NCBI RefSeq assembly: GCF_047511655.1
Contig: NC_133392.1
Span: 97,705,042-97,769,041, forward strand
Direction of reading: 5' to 3'
From: Castor canadensis
Lineage: Eukaryota > Chordata > Mammalia > Rodentia > Castoridae
Length of the DNA stretch: 64,000 nt
The notes beneath the pieces were generated by a model, which was not told the DNA's origin, did no database searches, and worked only from the letters and a program-made list of their open reading frames with translations. Below, in pieces: positions 49,663 through 61,302 of this stretch. Within the stretch, counting starts at the first letter, position 1; every line of letters begins with the position of its first letter. A program made the position numbers and the translations under genes.

Positions 49663-49691
49663 GGGGGGGGGGGGGGGGCGGGGCGGGGGGG
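49663..49691 (+). repeat. G-rich run in 3' LTR
   Basis: 16 G, then C, 4 G, C, 7 G. It replaces sequence between gtatttcactg and tgtcttatccctgg of the LTR and has enough G-tracts for a quadruplex. Confidence 0.95.
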
Positions 49692-50439
49692 TGTCTTATC
49701 CCTGGCTCCTTCCTCAAGTTTCTGCTTCTTGGATTTCATGAGGTAAGAAGCTCTTCTCTATCATGGCCTTTCACCATGATTTCTCTGCCTTGCCATGAAC
49801 CTAAAAGCAATGGAACCAATCAGCTGACCATGGACTGAATTCTCTGAAACAGTAAGCCAAAATAAATCTTTGTCCTTTCCAATTGTTCCTCTCAGGTGTA
49901 TGTCACAGTGGCAAAAAACTAACTAACACAGTAGCTATAGTTTCCCTTTTCAGATTATTATCATTCTAAATATCTTTGTCATTTTCTATGTTATTTTTGG
50001 TGTATTTTTTGCATTGCTATAAACAGATGCTGTAAACTCAGATTAATAGATATAGCAAAAAACTTCCCACATTTCCATCCAGAGTATGAGTAGAATTATA
50101 AAAATAAACTTTTCTCTTTAAAGACAAGTCTAAAACTTATAAAAATGCTACACACAGTGCAGAGTGATAATTCTAAGAAAAACTGAATCTATAGCTTAAG
50201 TTTCTCTTAGCACAATATTAGTTTCTATCTGTTAAATGACAATCTCTTTAATAGATGGGAGGGTTAGAAGCATAATGTGATGGTCTTCAAACATTAATAA
50301 GAAAAACGTTCATTAATTATCAGGAAGCACAAAAAAAAATCCCCATGGAATATCATCTCATTCTAGCTAGACAGGGTATTTCAAAAACCCAAGGGTTGGA
50401 GGTATGGTTCAAGTGGTAGAAAAAAAAAAACAAAGGTTG

Positions 50440-50686
50440 GAAGACTGTGTCAAGTGGTCAATATTCTATAACATGGTAGGGCAACTATGGTTGACAATTA
50501 GTTGAATATTTCAAAATAACTAGTAGAGAGATTTTTAATGTTCCCAACACAAAGAAATAAGTGTCCAAAGTGAGAGATATGCCAATTACCCTGATCTGGT
50601 CATTACACATTATATACCTGTATCAGCATGTCACCCTATACCCCATAAATATATATGACAACTAAGTCAATTAAAAAATACATACT
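50440..50686 (+). mobile_element. L1M 3'-end fragment
   Basis: ggtagggcaactatggttgacaattag, gagagatatgccaattaccctgatctggtcattacacattatatacctg and cataaatatatatgacaac...tcaattaaaaaa follow the common L1 3' UTR. Confidence 0.75.
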
Positions 50687-50689
50687 AAA

Positions 50690-51275
50690 AAAAGACTTTT
50701 CAAAACTTGAAGGAAACCATAATGCAAAGTAAAAGCCAAATATATAATTTCAAATACTATATGATTCCATGTACACAAAAAGCCCATAATATGGCAAATT
50801 CAGAGTCAGCAGGTAGATTACTGACTTCCAAGGGCTGGAGAGAAAGGGGAGAAGAATGAATGCTCATGAATAGGGGTTTATTTTGGGGGTAATAATATTC
50901 TGGAGGGGCTGGGGTGTAACTCAGAGGAAGAATGCTTGCCTCGTATGTGCAAGGCCCTAGGTTTGATCCTCAGCACTGAAAAAAAAAAAAAAAAGTTCTG
51001 GAAGCCTGCCACAGTGATACACGTCTATAATCCCAGTACTCAGGAGGCTAAGGCAGGAGGATGGAAAGTTGGAGGTCAACCTGAGCTATATAGCAAGTTC
51101 GAGGCCAGCCTGGGCAACATAGCAAGACCCTGTCTATACATATATTGGAATTCAAAAATAGTGTTGGTCGCATAGGTCCAAGACTATTATTATTTAAAAA
51201 CCACTAAACAGTACACTTTAAAAGAGTGCATTTTATGCCACATACATTACATCTTGACAAGCCATTATATTTAAA
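50690..51275 (+). mobile_element. L1M 3'-end fragment split by SINEs
   Basis: 50690-50905 (actatatgattccatgtacac, ccaagggctggagagaaaggggagaa) and 51160-51275 (aaaaaccactaaacagtacactttaaaagagtgcattttatgcc) are one L1 3' end, split by the SINE pair between them. Confidence 0.75.
50906..51140 (+). mobile_element. ID SINE followed by B1-like SINE
   Basis: ID: ggggctggggtgtaactcagaggaagaatgcttgcc...tgatcctcagcactg + A16 (50906-50996). B1-like: gccacagtgatacacgtctataatcccag...gcctgggcaacatagcaagaccctgtct (51005-51140). Confidence 0.88.
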
Positions 51276-51775
51276 AAACTGTGGTTCCGAATCAATGTTT
51301 GGCAACGTTTATATTGAAAAATCTTGTTAATCACTTTCACAAATGATTAGCCTAACTTAGAGAAAAGCTCACTGCAGGAACTGTCTTAATCTAAATAAAC
51401 AAGAAATCTTACTGCTAATCCTAAACAAAGCTCTCAAACGATTAAAAACTATTTAATTTTTCAGAATTCTGGTCCCATTTTCTTAATGACTTTTGGCATT
51501 AAAATAGCTTTCTCTAATTTAAGCATTTCATACAGAGTAAATATAGTTAAAAATAATTTAACAAACATTCCTTATAACGTAAAAGAATTTATCTTGGAAC
51601 ATTCGTATTTTGAGATCATACAATTGTACCCTAGAAGCATTCCTAGGATGTTTCTTTGATATTGAGTCGTTCTTGTATACATTCATATACTTTGTTTTCC
51701 ATGAGAATTTTTTAAAAGTATTAAAACTCTGTAATTTAAACAAATTTAAAGTGAGTCCAATGAATACTTGAATTT

Positions 51776-51868
51776 TTTTCTTTTTGGTGGTACTGAGGAT
51801 CAATTCCAGAGTCTTGTACATGCCAGGCAAACACTCTAGCACTAAGCTGTACCCCAGCTCCCAAAATA
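51776..51868 (-). mobile_element. ID SINE, reverse
   Basis: ggtggtactgaggatcaattccagagtcttgtacatgccaggcaaacactctagcactaagctgtacc. Confidence 0.88.
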
Positions 51869-51903
51869 TTTTTAAAAGTTATATATTAGAAAGAAACTTT
51901 AAC

Positions 51904-52020
51904 TGACAGGCATGGTGTTATATGCCCGCAATTCCAGCACTCAGAAGAATTGTGAGTTTGAACCTAGTCTGAGCTACATAGTGAAACCCTGTCTCAAAAG
52001 AAAAAAAAAAAAAAAAGAAG
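51904..52020 (+). mobile_element. B1-like SINE
   Basis: ggcatggtgttatatgcccgcaattccagcactcag...gctacatagtgaaaccctgtctc plus A tail. Confidence 0.85.
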
Positions 52021-52169
52021 CTAATACAAATCTTGAGAGGATGAAAGAGATTATATAGACAGTACTGCTTTAAAAAAGGGAGAAATGGGTTGTTTTCATC
52101 TTCACTCTAGAGACAAATAGCTTTCAGTCTATTGAAAATGTATTTTTTTCCTGATAAACTTTACCATTA

Positions 52170-52400
52170 GAAAAAGGGAGAAATAGGTAAGGGTATATGG
52201 TTGATGGACTTCATATATTTATATGAAATAGGACAAAGAAATCTCTTGCAACTGCTTTAAGGGGGATGGAGAAGACTGAGGGGGAGAGATGTTGGGGGGT
52301 GATCTAACAAATGTACAATATAAGCCTAACTGGAATTGTCATATGAATCCCCCTTTGAATAATGAACATACCAATAAAAAATTTATAATAATAAGGGAAA
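52170..52400 (+). mobile_element. L1 3'-end, younger rodent type
   Basis: gatctaacaaatgtacaatataagcctaactggaattgtcatatgaatccccctttgaataatgaac...aataaaaaattt, after a G/A-rich stretch (ggggagagatgttggggggtg). A different 3' end from 30740-30990. Confidence 0.6.
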
Positions 52401-52611
52401 TAATAAACAAATAAATAATTTTTAAAAGGGAGAATCAAGGTTCAGGATGCAAAGCTATGCCATACCTACAGTTTTCTGTACTATAGAATGAATTCACGCA
52501 TCAGTTAAAGGTATGTAACACTACTTATATGAACAAGTCAACATCTAATATCCCAAATCTACCACAAAATGTAAATATTCTAGGATAAAATTGGACAAAT
52601 GTGATTTTAAG

Positions 52612-52708
52612 CTTGTTTTTTGTTTTTTTGATGGGACTGGGGTTTGAACTCAGGGTCTTGCACTTGCTAGCAGGTGCTCTGCCACCTAAGCCACTCTGCC
52701 CCCCCAAT
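52612..52708 (-). mobile_element. SINE right half, reverse
   Basis: tgatgggactggggtttgaactcagggtcttgc...ggtgctctgccacctaagccactctgcc. Confidence 0.9.
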
Positions 52709-52834
52709 TTTTAACGAATTAAAAGTAGAAAAAAAAAGAAAAAGAAAAGATGACTTCTTTCTAAGCAGTATCTTTTGGTACAATATTTAAATCTCATTAG
52801 AAAACAAATTACCCATTGATTTAAAATTTAATGG

Positions 52835-52910
52835 TCACTAGAGTTCCTGCCTAGCAAGCATGAGGCCCTGAGTTCAAACTTCAGTACTGCAGAAAAATAA
52901 AATAAAATTT
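52835..52910 (+). mobile_element. SINE right half, 5' truncated
   Basis: gttcctgcctagcaagcatgaggccctgagttcaaacttcagtactgc plus A-rich tail. Confidence 0.85.
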
Positions 52911-53414
52911 AGTGATCACCACTGTTTACACATTAGTGTTTTTATATCTAGCTTTTTTCTTCTGCCTCTATGCCTGCATAATGTATCACTTTAAAAATTA
53001 AAGTCATACATTCTATATAAAACTTTATGAATTATACTTTACTTAATATATGTTCCCATGCCACTATAAATTATTAGAAAGATGTTTATGGTTATGTATT
53101 TCAAATTACAGATGTCCACAATTTGGCATTTAACTGTTTTCAGTTTTTCATTATTATTAAAATGCCATAGTAAATATTTTTATATATATGTTAGAACAGA
53201 AGTATGATTTGTGAATCTGAACATTTTCCCTTTGAACATAAACTGGAAATTGCTTTCCTTTAAGAAAGGACTTCATGTGCTTCATTCATAGTTCACTATC
53301 TAAGTACCCACTGAGCATACGTGTACATGTCCACCTCCTTACAAGACTCCTGTGGGAGGCTTATATTCATGCTGTATTCATCGCCGGATCTTGGTATTTA
53401 CCATAAAAATAAAC

Positions 53415-53555
53415 AGCAACTAGCCAGTAGCAGAATACACTTGTAATCCTAGCACTTGGGGGACTAAAGCAGAAGAATCACAAGTTCCAGGCCAGCCCAG
53501 GCTACACAGCAAGAACCTGACTCAAATTAAAAAAAAAAAAAAAAAAAAAAAAAGC
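53415..53555 (+). mobile_element. B1-like SINE
   Basis: gccagtagcagaatacacttgtaatcctagcacttggg...ccaggccagcccaggctacacagcaagaacctgactc plus about 26 A. It lies about 85 bases from the MIGA1 exon donor. Confidence 0.88.
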
Positions 53556-53638
53556 AACGGACCTGATTTATAGCACAATGACAAAACTATACTCTCTTAC
53601 TGAAAAAGAGATCCTCACTGCAAACATACATGTCTTAC

Positions 53639-53739
53639 CTCTGCTGCTGAAGCAAAAGAATCAGTTGAGGCAGTGCTCAAGGTGTCTCGCAGGCCAAAGT
53701 CATCCATGGTCCCCTTCACTGTGGTATCTGTATTTTTAT
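53639..53739 (-). CDS. MIGA1: MIGA1 coding exon (first in window)
   Basis: 101 bases: two bases complete a codon, then 33 codons give KNTDTTVKG and DFGLRDTLSTASTDSFASAAE. The acceptor is tcacttttaag and the donor gag|gtaag. The Ser/Thr/Phe/acidic stretch near the end is the candidate FFAT-like region. Confidence 0.93.
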
Positions 53740-54256
53740 CTTAAAAGTGAAAAAGGTGAAAAGTTCAGAAATCAGTATTCTTTGTCTCTGCCATATTTCA
53801 CTTTCTATAGCTTGATTCTTCCCCAGTCTTTAGTTAGACAGTTAGGATCTAAAAGGCAAACAGTAACAAAGCAATGGGGTATAACCTGGGACAAGACACT
53901 CAAAGTCTATCCACTGTTTAACTGACTCCGAAGCACTGCCAAACACAGGAGAAAATGCTATAAAGCACACTTCAGTTTTTAATTTAGAAAGAGATTAAGC
54001 ATAATTTTAGAGTAAAGGGGCTTTTGAGCACATCTTGATTATCTACATTATTTTGATTCATGGTAAAATCAGAATATATCAAAACTAGTTTAAATCCAAA
54101 TGATTTTTTTGCAAGAGGTCTTGTCCAAAATAGTAGAACTGTAAGGTTCATTCAAATCAACTAAATTCTTAACATAAAAATATCTGGTCAGTCACTTGTA
54201 GTAAGCTGATCAATTAAAACAATTCCAGAAGTTCGATTTTAAAAACCTACTTTAAG

Positions 54257-54375
54257 AGCTGGAAGCATGGATCAAGTGGTAGAGCACCTGCCTAGCAAGT
54301 ATGAGGCCCTGAGTTAAACCACAATACTGCCACAAAAACAAATACGTAGATAGATAGATAAAAAGAAAGAAAAGA
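54257..54375 (+). mobile_element. SINE right half with (GATA)n
   Basis: ggaagcatggatcaagtggtagagcacc...gagttaaaccacaatactgcc, then (GATA)n at 54345-54360. Confidence 0.9.
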
Positions 54376-54399
54376 AAAAGTTACTTTAAAAAGCAGAAC

Positions 54400-54640
54400 A
54401 GCAGTCAGGCACAGGTGCCTCACTCCTGTAATCCTATCTTCTTGGGAGGCAGAGATAGGAGGAGATAGGAGGACTGAGGTTTGAAGCCAGCCCTAGCAAA
54501 CAGTGTAAGAGACCCTATCTCAAAAATATGCAACACAAAAAAAGGACTGGGAGCACTGGTTCAGGTGGTAGAGCCCTTGCCTAGCAAGTGTGAGACCCTG
54601 AGTTCAAAACTTAATATTGCCAAAAAAAAAAAAAACAAAC
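54400..54640 (+). mobile_element. Dimeric SINE
   Basis: caggtgcctcactcctgtaatcctatc... with a small duplication (gataggaggagataggagga), linker, and right half ggttcaggtggtagagc...gttcaaaacttaatattgcc. Confidence 0.92.
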
Positions 54641-55126
54641 CTGAACAGCCAACAAAGATCAGAACTAGGTCCCTGACATTCATTCTGCTTACTTATTTAA
54701 GGGCCAAATATAACTGCCTCAATGATTTAAAGGGCTGAATAAAAGCTTAAACAGTTTGGAAATTATTTATCTGGCCATACCAAGACAGGCTATTTGCAGT
54801 ATACAGCATTCTGAATATGGATGTGAAGAGCTTCACATCAGGAATCTAGTCAATGACCCTTAAGTTTTCAAATAAACATTCTACTTACCCATGTGATTAT
54901 ACTGTAAAAACAGATGATATACATCAAAATTATCACAGGTATAAAAAGCAAAGGATAAAATATATACAGCTTTTTCCTATTTTGATTCTCAATGTGTTAA
55001 ATTTGTTGAGCACTTTATCTCTTAAAAGAAACCAGAAATTTCCTTGACTTTCATTTATCTAAATTTCTATTCCATTCACTACCTTTACCAGAAATCTTTC
55101 AAGTTCTCTTTAAAACCCCTAAAGTA

Positions 55127-55330
55127 CACCAGACACAGTTGGTTCATGCCTTTAATCCTAGCTTCTTAGGAGGCCAAAATCAGGAGCCTGGGCAAATAGT
55201 TCCTAAGAACTCATGTCCAGAACAACCACTACAAAACAGACTGGAGGTGTGGCTAAGTGGTAGAACACCTGCTTTGCAAGCACAAAGCCCTGAGTTCAAA
55301 CCTAAGTCCCCTGAAAAATAATGAAAAAAA
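55127..55330 (+). mobile_element. Dimeric SINE
   Basis: gacacagttggttcatgcctttaatcctagc..., linker gaacaaccactacaaaacagactgg, right half gtgtggctaagtggtagaac...gttcaaacctaagtcc. Confidence 0.9.
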
Positions 55331-55637
55331 CCTAAGTACCAGAAAACATCATTTGTGACTCACAGGGAAGTTTTTTTTTTTTTTTATTCAAAACAAGTTG
55401 TGCAAACAATTATATTCCAAATTCTAAGCCAAGCAAGAGAGGATAAGCCTCAACTTACACAAATTCACTCCTATTAAGCATCAAAACAACCACCCACATT
55501 GCATATTTTTTCCTACTTTATTTTTGGAAGGACCAGACTCCACATTTACTTCTAAATTTAAATTATAATTGTTTTCAGGTAAACTTTATATCAATCCTTT
55601 GGAAGTATCTAATTTTTAGCTTAAAATCATTCTACAA

Positions 55638-55775
55638 AGCCAGGCATGAGGGTACATGCCTATAGTTCCAGCTACTCAGGAGAAAAGAGGACCTCTTGAG
55701 GCCAGCTTTATGACACAGCCAAGCCTCAACTCAAAAATGAATGAATGAATGATAAATAAATAAATAAATAAATAG
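55638..55775 (+). mobile_element. B1-like SINE with (AATA)n
   Basis: ccaggcatgagggtacatgcctatagttccagctactcagg...ccaagcctcaactc, then (AATG)n and (AATA)n tails. Confidence 0.85.
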
Positions 55776-55999
55776 ATCTTCTACCAAATGATTCTTAGTG
55801 GGACAAAATCTGAGGTGAAATTATTCTATTTCAAAAATATTATAGAAATTTACCATTTTCCATCAAACTAGAGAATAAAGCAACATAACTGCTTCACACT
55901 TATAGCTACTTATAAAATTGGTATCTTTGGACACTCAATTATGGGAAAACATCCAGTAATTATCTTTTCTGTGCATATAAAAGTTTTTAAAATTATACA

Positions 56000-56120
56000 C
56001 ACACCAGGCACAGTGGTAAATGCCTATAATCCCAGCACTAAGAAGGCAAAAGGCAGAACTGTGAGCTCCAAGCTGGCCTGTATTCCACAGCAAGATTCTG
56101 TCTCAAAAAACAAAATGAAA
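56000..56120 (+). mobile_element. B1-like SINE
   Basis: ccaggcacagtggtaaatgcctataatcccagcactaag...ccacagcaagattctgtctc plus A tail. Confidence 0.85.
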
Positions 56121-56713
56121 GAATATACATACTTTGAGATTATTTATGAAATTTAACCAGTATGTAAAACTTTTAGAAGTTTTATTATTTTCCATTCTTC
56201 CTACTACCTGTGAAAAAAAGAAATCACAGTACAATCTTCATTGTGTCACAGCATCTTCAAAGCAGGATTAAATTTACAACCATTTATCTCTTGGTTCCAT
56301 ATGCTTTTTTGCTATTTTCAGAGTGGGACACAAACGTTTATCTTCTGCCACTTTACCTTTCAGACAATACCCAGGAGCTGCTAAAAGTCTGTTTTACTTC
56401 CATCAACAGTACCAGCCATTCAATGTCATTCCAATCAGTTACCACTGTACTTTGAGGGGGGGAAAAAAAAAAACCTAACAAAAATGGTTCAATTCCAGAA
56501 GAACTAGATTTACTCATTAAATCCATCTCCATAAATCACAGAGCATACCTCTTATTTCAGTAATTGTTACGAATCATAACAATAATTATGAAGAGAAGTA
56601 ACCCATCTGTTTTTCAGATGAGCCAATGAAAAGTAAAAAAGTAAGAATCTTTGGTACTATCCCAAACTAACTGCTTTCATGTATCCAATTAAAATTTTAA
56701 ATACTCTTTCTAA

Positions 56714-56802
56714 GGGCCAGTGGTGTGGCTCTGTGGTAAGAGTGCCTGCCTAGCAAGTACGAAGTCAAATTCAAACTCCAGTACTGTCCCAACCCCCAAA
56801 AA
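56714..56802 (+). mobile_element. SINE right half
   Basis: gggccagtggtgtggctctgtggtaagagtgcctgcctagcaagtacg...aaattcaaactccagtactg. Confidence 0.88.
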
Positions 56803-56852
56803 ACTCCAAACAACAGCAACAACAAAAAACTCTTTCCAAAACATACCAAGTC

Positions 56853-56994
56853 TTTTTTATTTGTTTCTTTTGTTTTGTTCTGAGACAAGTTCTAACTATG
56901 TAGTCCAGGTTGGCCTTGAACTTGTGATCCTCCTGCCTCAGTCTCCCAAGCCCTGAGATTATAGGCATGTACTATCACACCCCACTTAAAAAGT
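56853..56994 (-). mobile_element. B1-like SINE, reverse
   Basis: tctgagacaagttctaactatgtagtccaggttggccttgaacttgtgatcctcctgcctcag...attataggcatgtac. Confidence 0.88.
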
Positions 56995-57009
56995 ATCAAC
57001 TTTTGGTTG

Positions 57010-57760
57010 TGATACTGAAAGACAGGGTCAGCATGAAAATTTGAAAACTAAAGCTTTCATCTTAGTCAATAGTTTTACAAACTGCTTATTAAATTTGTCT
57101 TAGTAGGAAAAAATGCTAAAACCATAATGAGGTATTTATATACCAACCAGAATGGCAATAATTGGGAAAAGATGGCAATTTTTTTTCCAGAGGTGTACTG
57201 CAGTGGAAACTCTAACATACCACTGGTGAAACCATCTACCACAGGTAGAACTATTTTAGAAAGGCTGGTATTATCCACAGAAGCTTAAGATTGTGTTCTC
57301 TATGCCCTAGCAATTCTACTCTTGTTTGTTTCATAGAAATGAATGCTTGTATACATAAGAATGTTTCTGACAACTGTTTAGCTCCAACTGGGAAAAAGCT
57401 GTCCATCTGCCATAGAATGATATACAAGTTAGTATACAATGAAATACTATGCAACAATAAGAATGAATTGCTGCTACACACACGAACATGGATGAATATT
57501 ACAATATGCTAAGTGAAGGATGAGATGCATGACTTCTTTCATGCAAAGCTTAGAAACAGCCAGAACTAAACTACAGTGGTGAAGGCTACAAACTTCATCA
57601 GTAGAACTATGAAGAAAAGCTAGGTTATGAGCATCAGGGCAGTGGTTAGTTCTGTGGGAAAGCAGGATTGGGAAGGGGTAAAAGGGCACCTGGGGAGTTG
57701 GTGGGATGTTTCATGTTTTGATCTATGTGATAGTTATATAAGACCGTGAGATAAATCACT
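57010..57760 (+). mobile_element. L1M ORF2 3' end and 3' region
   Basis: ccaaccagaatggcaataattgggaaaag, ggtgaaaccatctac, ccctagcaattctactctt, atgaaatactatgcaacaataagaatgaattgctgctacacac and acatggatgaatattacaatatgctaagtgaag are L1 3' text in order. Frames are broken. Confidence 0.78.
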
Positions 57761-58084
57761 GTACTTTTTTGTTTTCTGCACTTTCCACTAAGGATATAAA
57801 TAGGAAAGAAAAGAATGTTGATTATATATCTTGGCCCCAAAAGGCTGAGAGCAGAAAGGCGCCTCAAGAAGGGGAAGAGGGAGACATAGGGGCAAGACAA
57901 AGAATGCTTTCCATATTTCAGTGCTGGCAATGGTGTTATAAACTGTTATTAGACATGAATTTTATTGCCTGATAGAGGAAGAATCTGTAATGATGCTAGG
58001 CTCAAAAAGTCAAGACTTTTAAGTCTATTAGGTATAATAGCTAACTGAAAATAATTTATCTGCACTTTATGGGGAAACATCAAC

Positions 58085-58330
58085 AGTTGTAGAGGTAGTA
58101 GTGGTGGTTGTTGGTGGTAATGGTTATTGTAATAGCAGTGCTGGTGGTAGCAGTGGTGGTGGCAGTGATGGGGGTAGTAAAAGTGGTAGTGGTGGTGGTG
58201 GTAGTGATGGTGTAAGCAGTGGTGGTAGTGATGGTGTAAGCAGTGGTGGTAGTGGTGGTGGCAGTGATGGGGGCAGGTGAAGCGGTAGTGGTAGCAGTAG
58301 TGGTAGTAGTAATAGCAGCAGCCATACAGT
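58085..58330. repeat. (GGT/AGT)n trinucleotide tract
   Basis: About 245 bases of imperfect GGT, AGT, GCA and GAT triplets, with ggtggtagtgatggtgtaagcagt repeated in tandem near 58193-58245. Strand-asymmetric in G. Confidence 0.95.
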
Positions 58331-58445
58331 AATTATCATGCCAAGCCAATACCACTCACAACCTTTTTTTCTCCTAGCTCATTTACTTTCCTTTGCTATT
58401 TAGTGCCTGGTTTAGAATTTAAATGGAAATATTTGTTTATCAATC

Positions 58446-58505
58446 TATCTGCTTTAGCCTCCCAAGTAGCTAGGACCACAAGCATGTACCAGTACACCCA
58501 CTTTA
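58446..58505 (-). mobile_element. SINE left-half fragment, reverse
   Basis: ctgctttagcctcccaagtagctaggaccacaagcatgtacc. Confidence 0.7.
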
Positions 58506-58589
58506 AATGGGAATGTCTAGATGAACAAACAGAAATATCTTTGAGAAGAAGAAAACATGGAAACTAATGGATGTTTACTATTTAAGAAC

Positions 58590-58782
58590 TAAGATAAGTA
58601 TGATGGCACACACCTGTAATCCCAGCATTTGGGAGGCTGAGACAGGAGCTTTGCAAGTTTGAGGCCAGCCTGGGCAACTTAGCAAGACCCTGGGGATATA
58701 CCTTAGTGACAGAGCACTTGTCTGGCATGTGCAAGGCCCCAGGTTAGTTGTCTGGTACAAGGAAACAAAAAACAAAACTGCA
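58590..58782 (+). mobile_element. B1 plus ID composite SINE
   Basis: tatgatggcacacacctgtaatcccagcatttggg...gggcaacttagcaagaccctg runs straight into ggggatataccttagtgacagagcacttgtctggcatgtgcaaggcc. The older B1-dID arrangement. Confidence 0.85.
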
Positions 58783-58999
58783 CTGTAAATTACCACAATT
58801 AACACACAGTGTGTGAAGTAAAGTGCCTTTGTTGGTAATCTTTTAAAATAAGTAAATCTAAAAAAAAAAGTTTTTTCTTAACCTGTCTCAATCACCCTAA
58901 ACTTTTAAAACATGCAGAGACACAAACAGTGTTCTTTGGAAAAACACTGAAACTGTAATGTTTACTTTTAACTAAATTGTCACATTTTAGGCCAAAAAT

Positions 59000-60990
59000 C
59001 TGACTGGATTCAAGCCTTCTTTCTTTCACAACCTCATAATTCAAATATTACTTAAGATTTTTTCCAAAGAAGGATTTGTTTTAAAAGCTTTTTTAGTTTT
59101 TGTTTGTTTGTTTGTTTGTTTTAACAAAGAAGAAGAAAGAGAAAACACTTCAGGCCTTGGAACTTGGAACTTGAGGCCTGGATCTATTTCCTCAGACCAA
59201 TCCAAGTAGGTTTTCTGTGCCTCACTCTTGCTGTCTCTAGGCACATTCTATTTTCTGCACTGAGAAGGCATTGAGTCTATTTTAACCTCAGCAGGCTCTA
59301 GTTGAGATTCCAAAGATGCCACTCTTCTTTTAAAACCCAAGCTGTCCACTGTCAACTTTATAACACAAGCACGAAGACGAAGCCTGACAAATGTCTCAAT
59401 GTCATTCTGACTTCTATGCTGATGGCTATTCTCTACCTGACTTTTACCAGGTTAAGTAAGATTTAGAACTTTGGCTTTTCTGTGGTTTTATTAAAAATGA
59501 ACAAGCTTCTGCTGCCAGCAAGTATTTTAAAAAGTCTACTGTAATTTTTTCAAATAACCGGGAGTCTAGAAAACTGCTGCTCTGGGTATTTTGTGTAACA
59601 ATTTGCTCATCCACACTGTAAATAGCTGTTTTCTAATTTGTTTTTAAATGCCAGAGTATAGTTTGAAAGAAAGAACAAAGTTGAGTACAAAAATCAAAAA
59701 CAACTACTTCAGAAAGTGACAGAACTTAAGTTATGAATTATTTCCTCATTTTCCCCTCCATGTGCTTTCATATTGCAGTGGCACTGAGATACACTGAACC
59801 AAAAGAGGACTGCTCAGCCCTTGATGTGTTTTGACTTAGACAGCTTCACCTATGTGAGAAGATAATACATGTACAAAAACACTCACTACTATGACTCCCC
59901 AAAAGGAGGTTTCTACAACTGTTGTCTCTGACTTTCCTTATTTATCAAAACTTTCATATACCATAATTGGCCAACATAACAACTGTGATTCCTAACTGGG
60001 AAATACAGCTGCCAGGAACAGGAGGAAAAAGGGGCCACTCATATTTTAGATGAGTAACAGCAAAGAAATGACTGGAACAAGAAGTAATCATGATTAGGTT
60101 TCCAGTTATAAAACTTTAATAGAAAAACTTGGTAACATTGGTCATTCTATACACTATAGCAGGGTCCCAGGTCAAAGGGACAAGTGGGAACAGAAATCCA
60201 GTCCAAATACTGAGTCTTTGTCTTCCTGGAGAAAGGTGAATCTTTTTCTTAGCACCAAAGGTGTCTTATGCAGGCCTTTTTCCAAATCAACAAAGGCCTG
60301 TTTGGCCTACTGAAGTCTAGATCATGGAAATCCAAGCTGTGAAGATTTAACTTGAATTAAGAGGAAAAGGCAAGCACTGGGAATTGCCCTTGTTTCTGGG
60401 ATCCCAACAATTTTCATTGTATTGCTGTATTCTCTGAACCTATTTTGACCTGCAGAAAAACATAGCAGTTAGGCTCTATTTTGTGGCATAATTATGGCCT
60501 TTGAAATTAAGATTATGAGTCTTACATTTGAGAGGAAATTACTAAGCCACTTTCTCATGTTGTGCAATTTGCCCTCTGCATAGAGAGCTGAGTATACAAC
60601 TTAAGTATGCAATTCATATCACTCCCTAAAAATAAATCCTCAGGGAGTTTATCCTCCTACCACCATGATTCTGCAGGAAAGGGGAGGACTAGCATCAACT
60701 CTGGGCTGACATTTGATGCAAGATGACAGGGTGAGGTGCTTCCTCTTGCAGCCTAGCTCATTTAATATTTCTAAATGTTCTATCTGTCTGCTTACCAAAA
60801 AAAGAATAACATCTCTCGGGTGGTCAGCAGGTCCCACTTTACAGCCTTTCCTATTCTTTGCCAGAGAATTTATGCAGTCAGTACTAGGCCAGAGATGTCT
60901 CATTGACTCAAAAAATCTTATATAAACAGGAGGCACAAGAAAGACAGATAAAATATTTAAACTGTACTGACCACCATTCTAGCTTCTCCT
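59000..60990 (-). other. MIGA1 intron, no recognised content
   Basis: Mostly single-copy sequence with a (GTTT)n run at 59097-59122. No exon matching upstream MIGA1 sequence and no repeat family recognised. Confidence 0.45.
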
Positions 60991-61175
60991 TCAAGCATAT
61001 AAATTTGATCATGATTTCTATATAATCTCCAAGGGTTCTCTTTTGCCTTAAGGGTGAGAAAGTACGGAACTTCATGATTTACCTCTTACCACTCTACTAT
61101 ATATTTTGTGTGTAATTGCCTAGATACACTCCTTTCTGTGTCTTGATCCATGTTGTTCCCTCTGCTTAGGAATGC

Positions 61176-61213
<38 letters not shown>

Positions 61214-61302
61214 ACGCGTTTGTACTACTTTGGTTTGAACTCACGGCCTTGTGCTTACTAGGCAGGAGCTCTACCATTTCAGCCATACTTCAGTCCAGAC
61301 AT
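61176..61302 (-). mobile_element. SINE right half with (TG)n, reverse
   Basis: (TG)n at 61176-61212, then ctactttggtttgaactcacggccttgtgc...ggagctctaccatttcagcc. Confidence 0.9.

Larger units (their letters stand above)
47401..49930 (+). mobile_element. MaLR/ERVL-type retrotransposon with two LTRs
   Basis: Two LTRs of the same family flank about 1.27 kb of internal sequence, all in forward orientation. LTR starts: tgctatggtttggacatgaagtgtccc (47401) and tgttatgatttagatacgaattccccc (49475). LTR ends: cacagtgacaaaaagtgactaatcca (about 48198) and cacagtggcaaaaaactaactaacaca (49930). The internal part begins gaaaaattgtactgagaggtgggg, the usual start behind a MaLR 5' LTR. Its frames are broken and no retroviral protein domain is recognised, as expected for MaLRs. 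It lies in a MIGA1 intron, antisense to the gene. Confidence 0.82.

Noticed and set aside
58080..58355. Thr/Pro/Leu-rich minus-strand frames
   Set aside because: They arise from reading the trinucleotide repeat; no start context or conserved domain.
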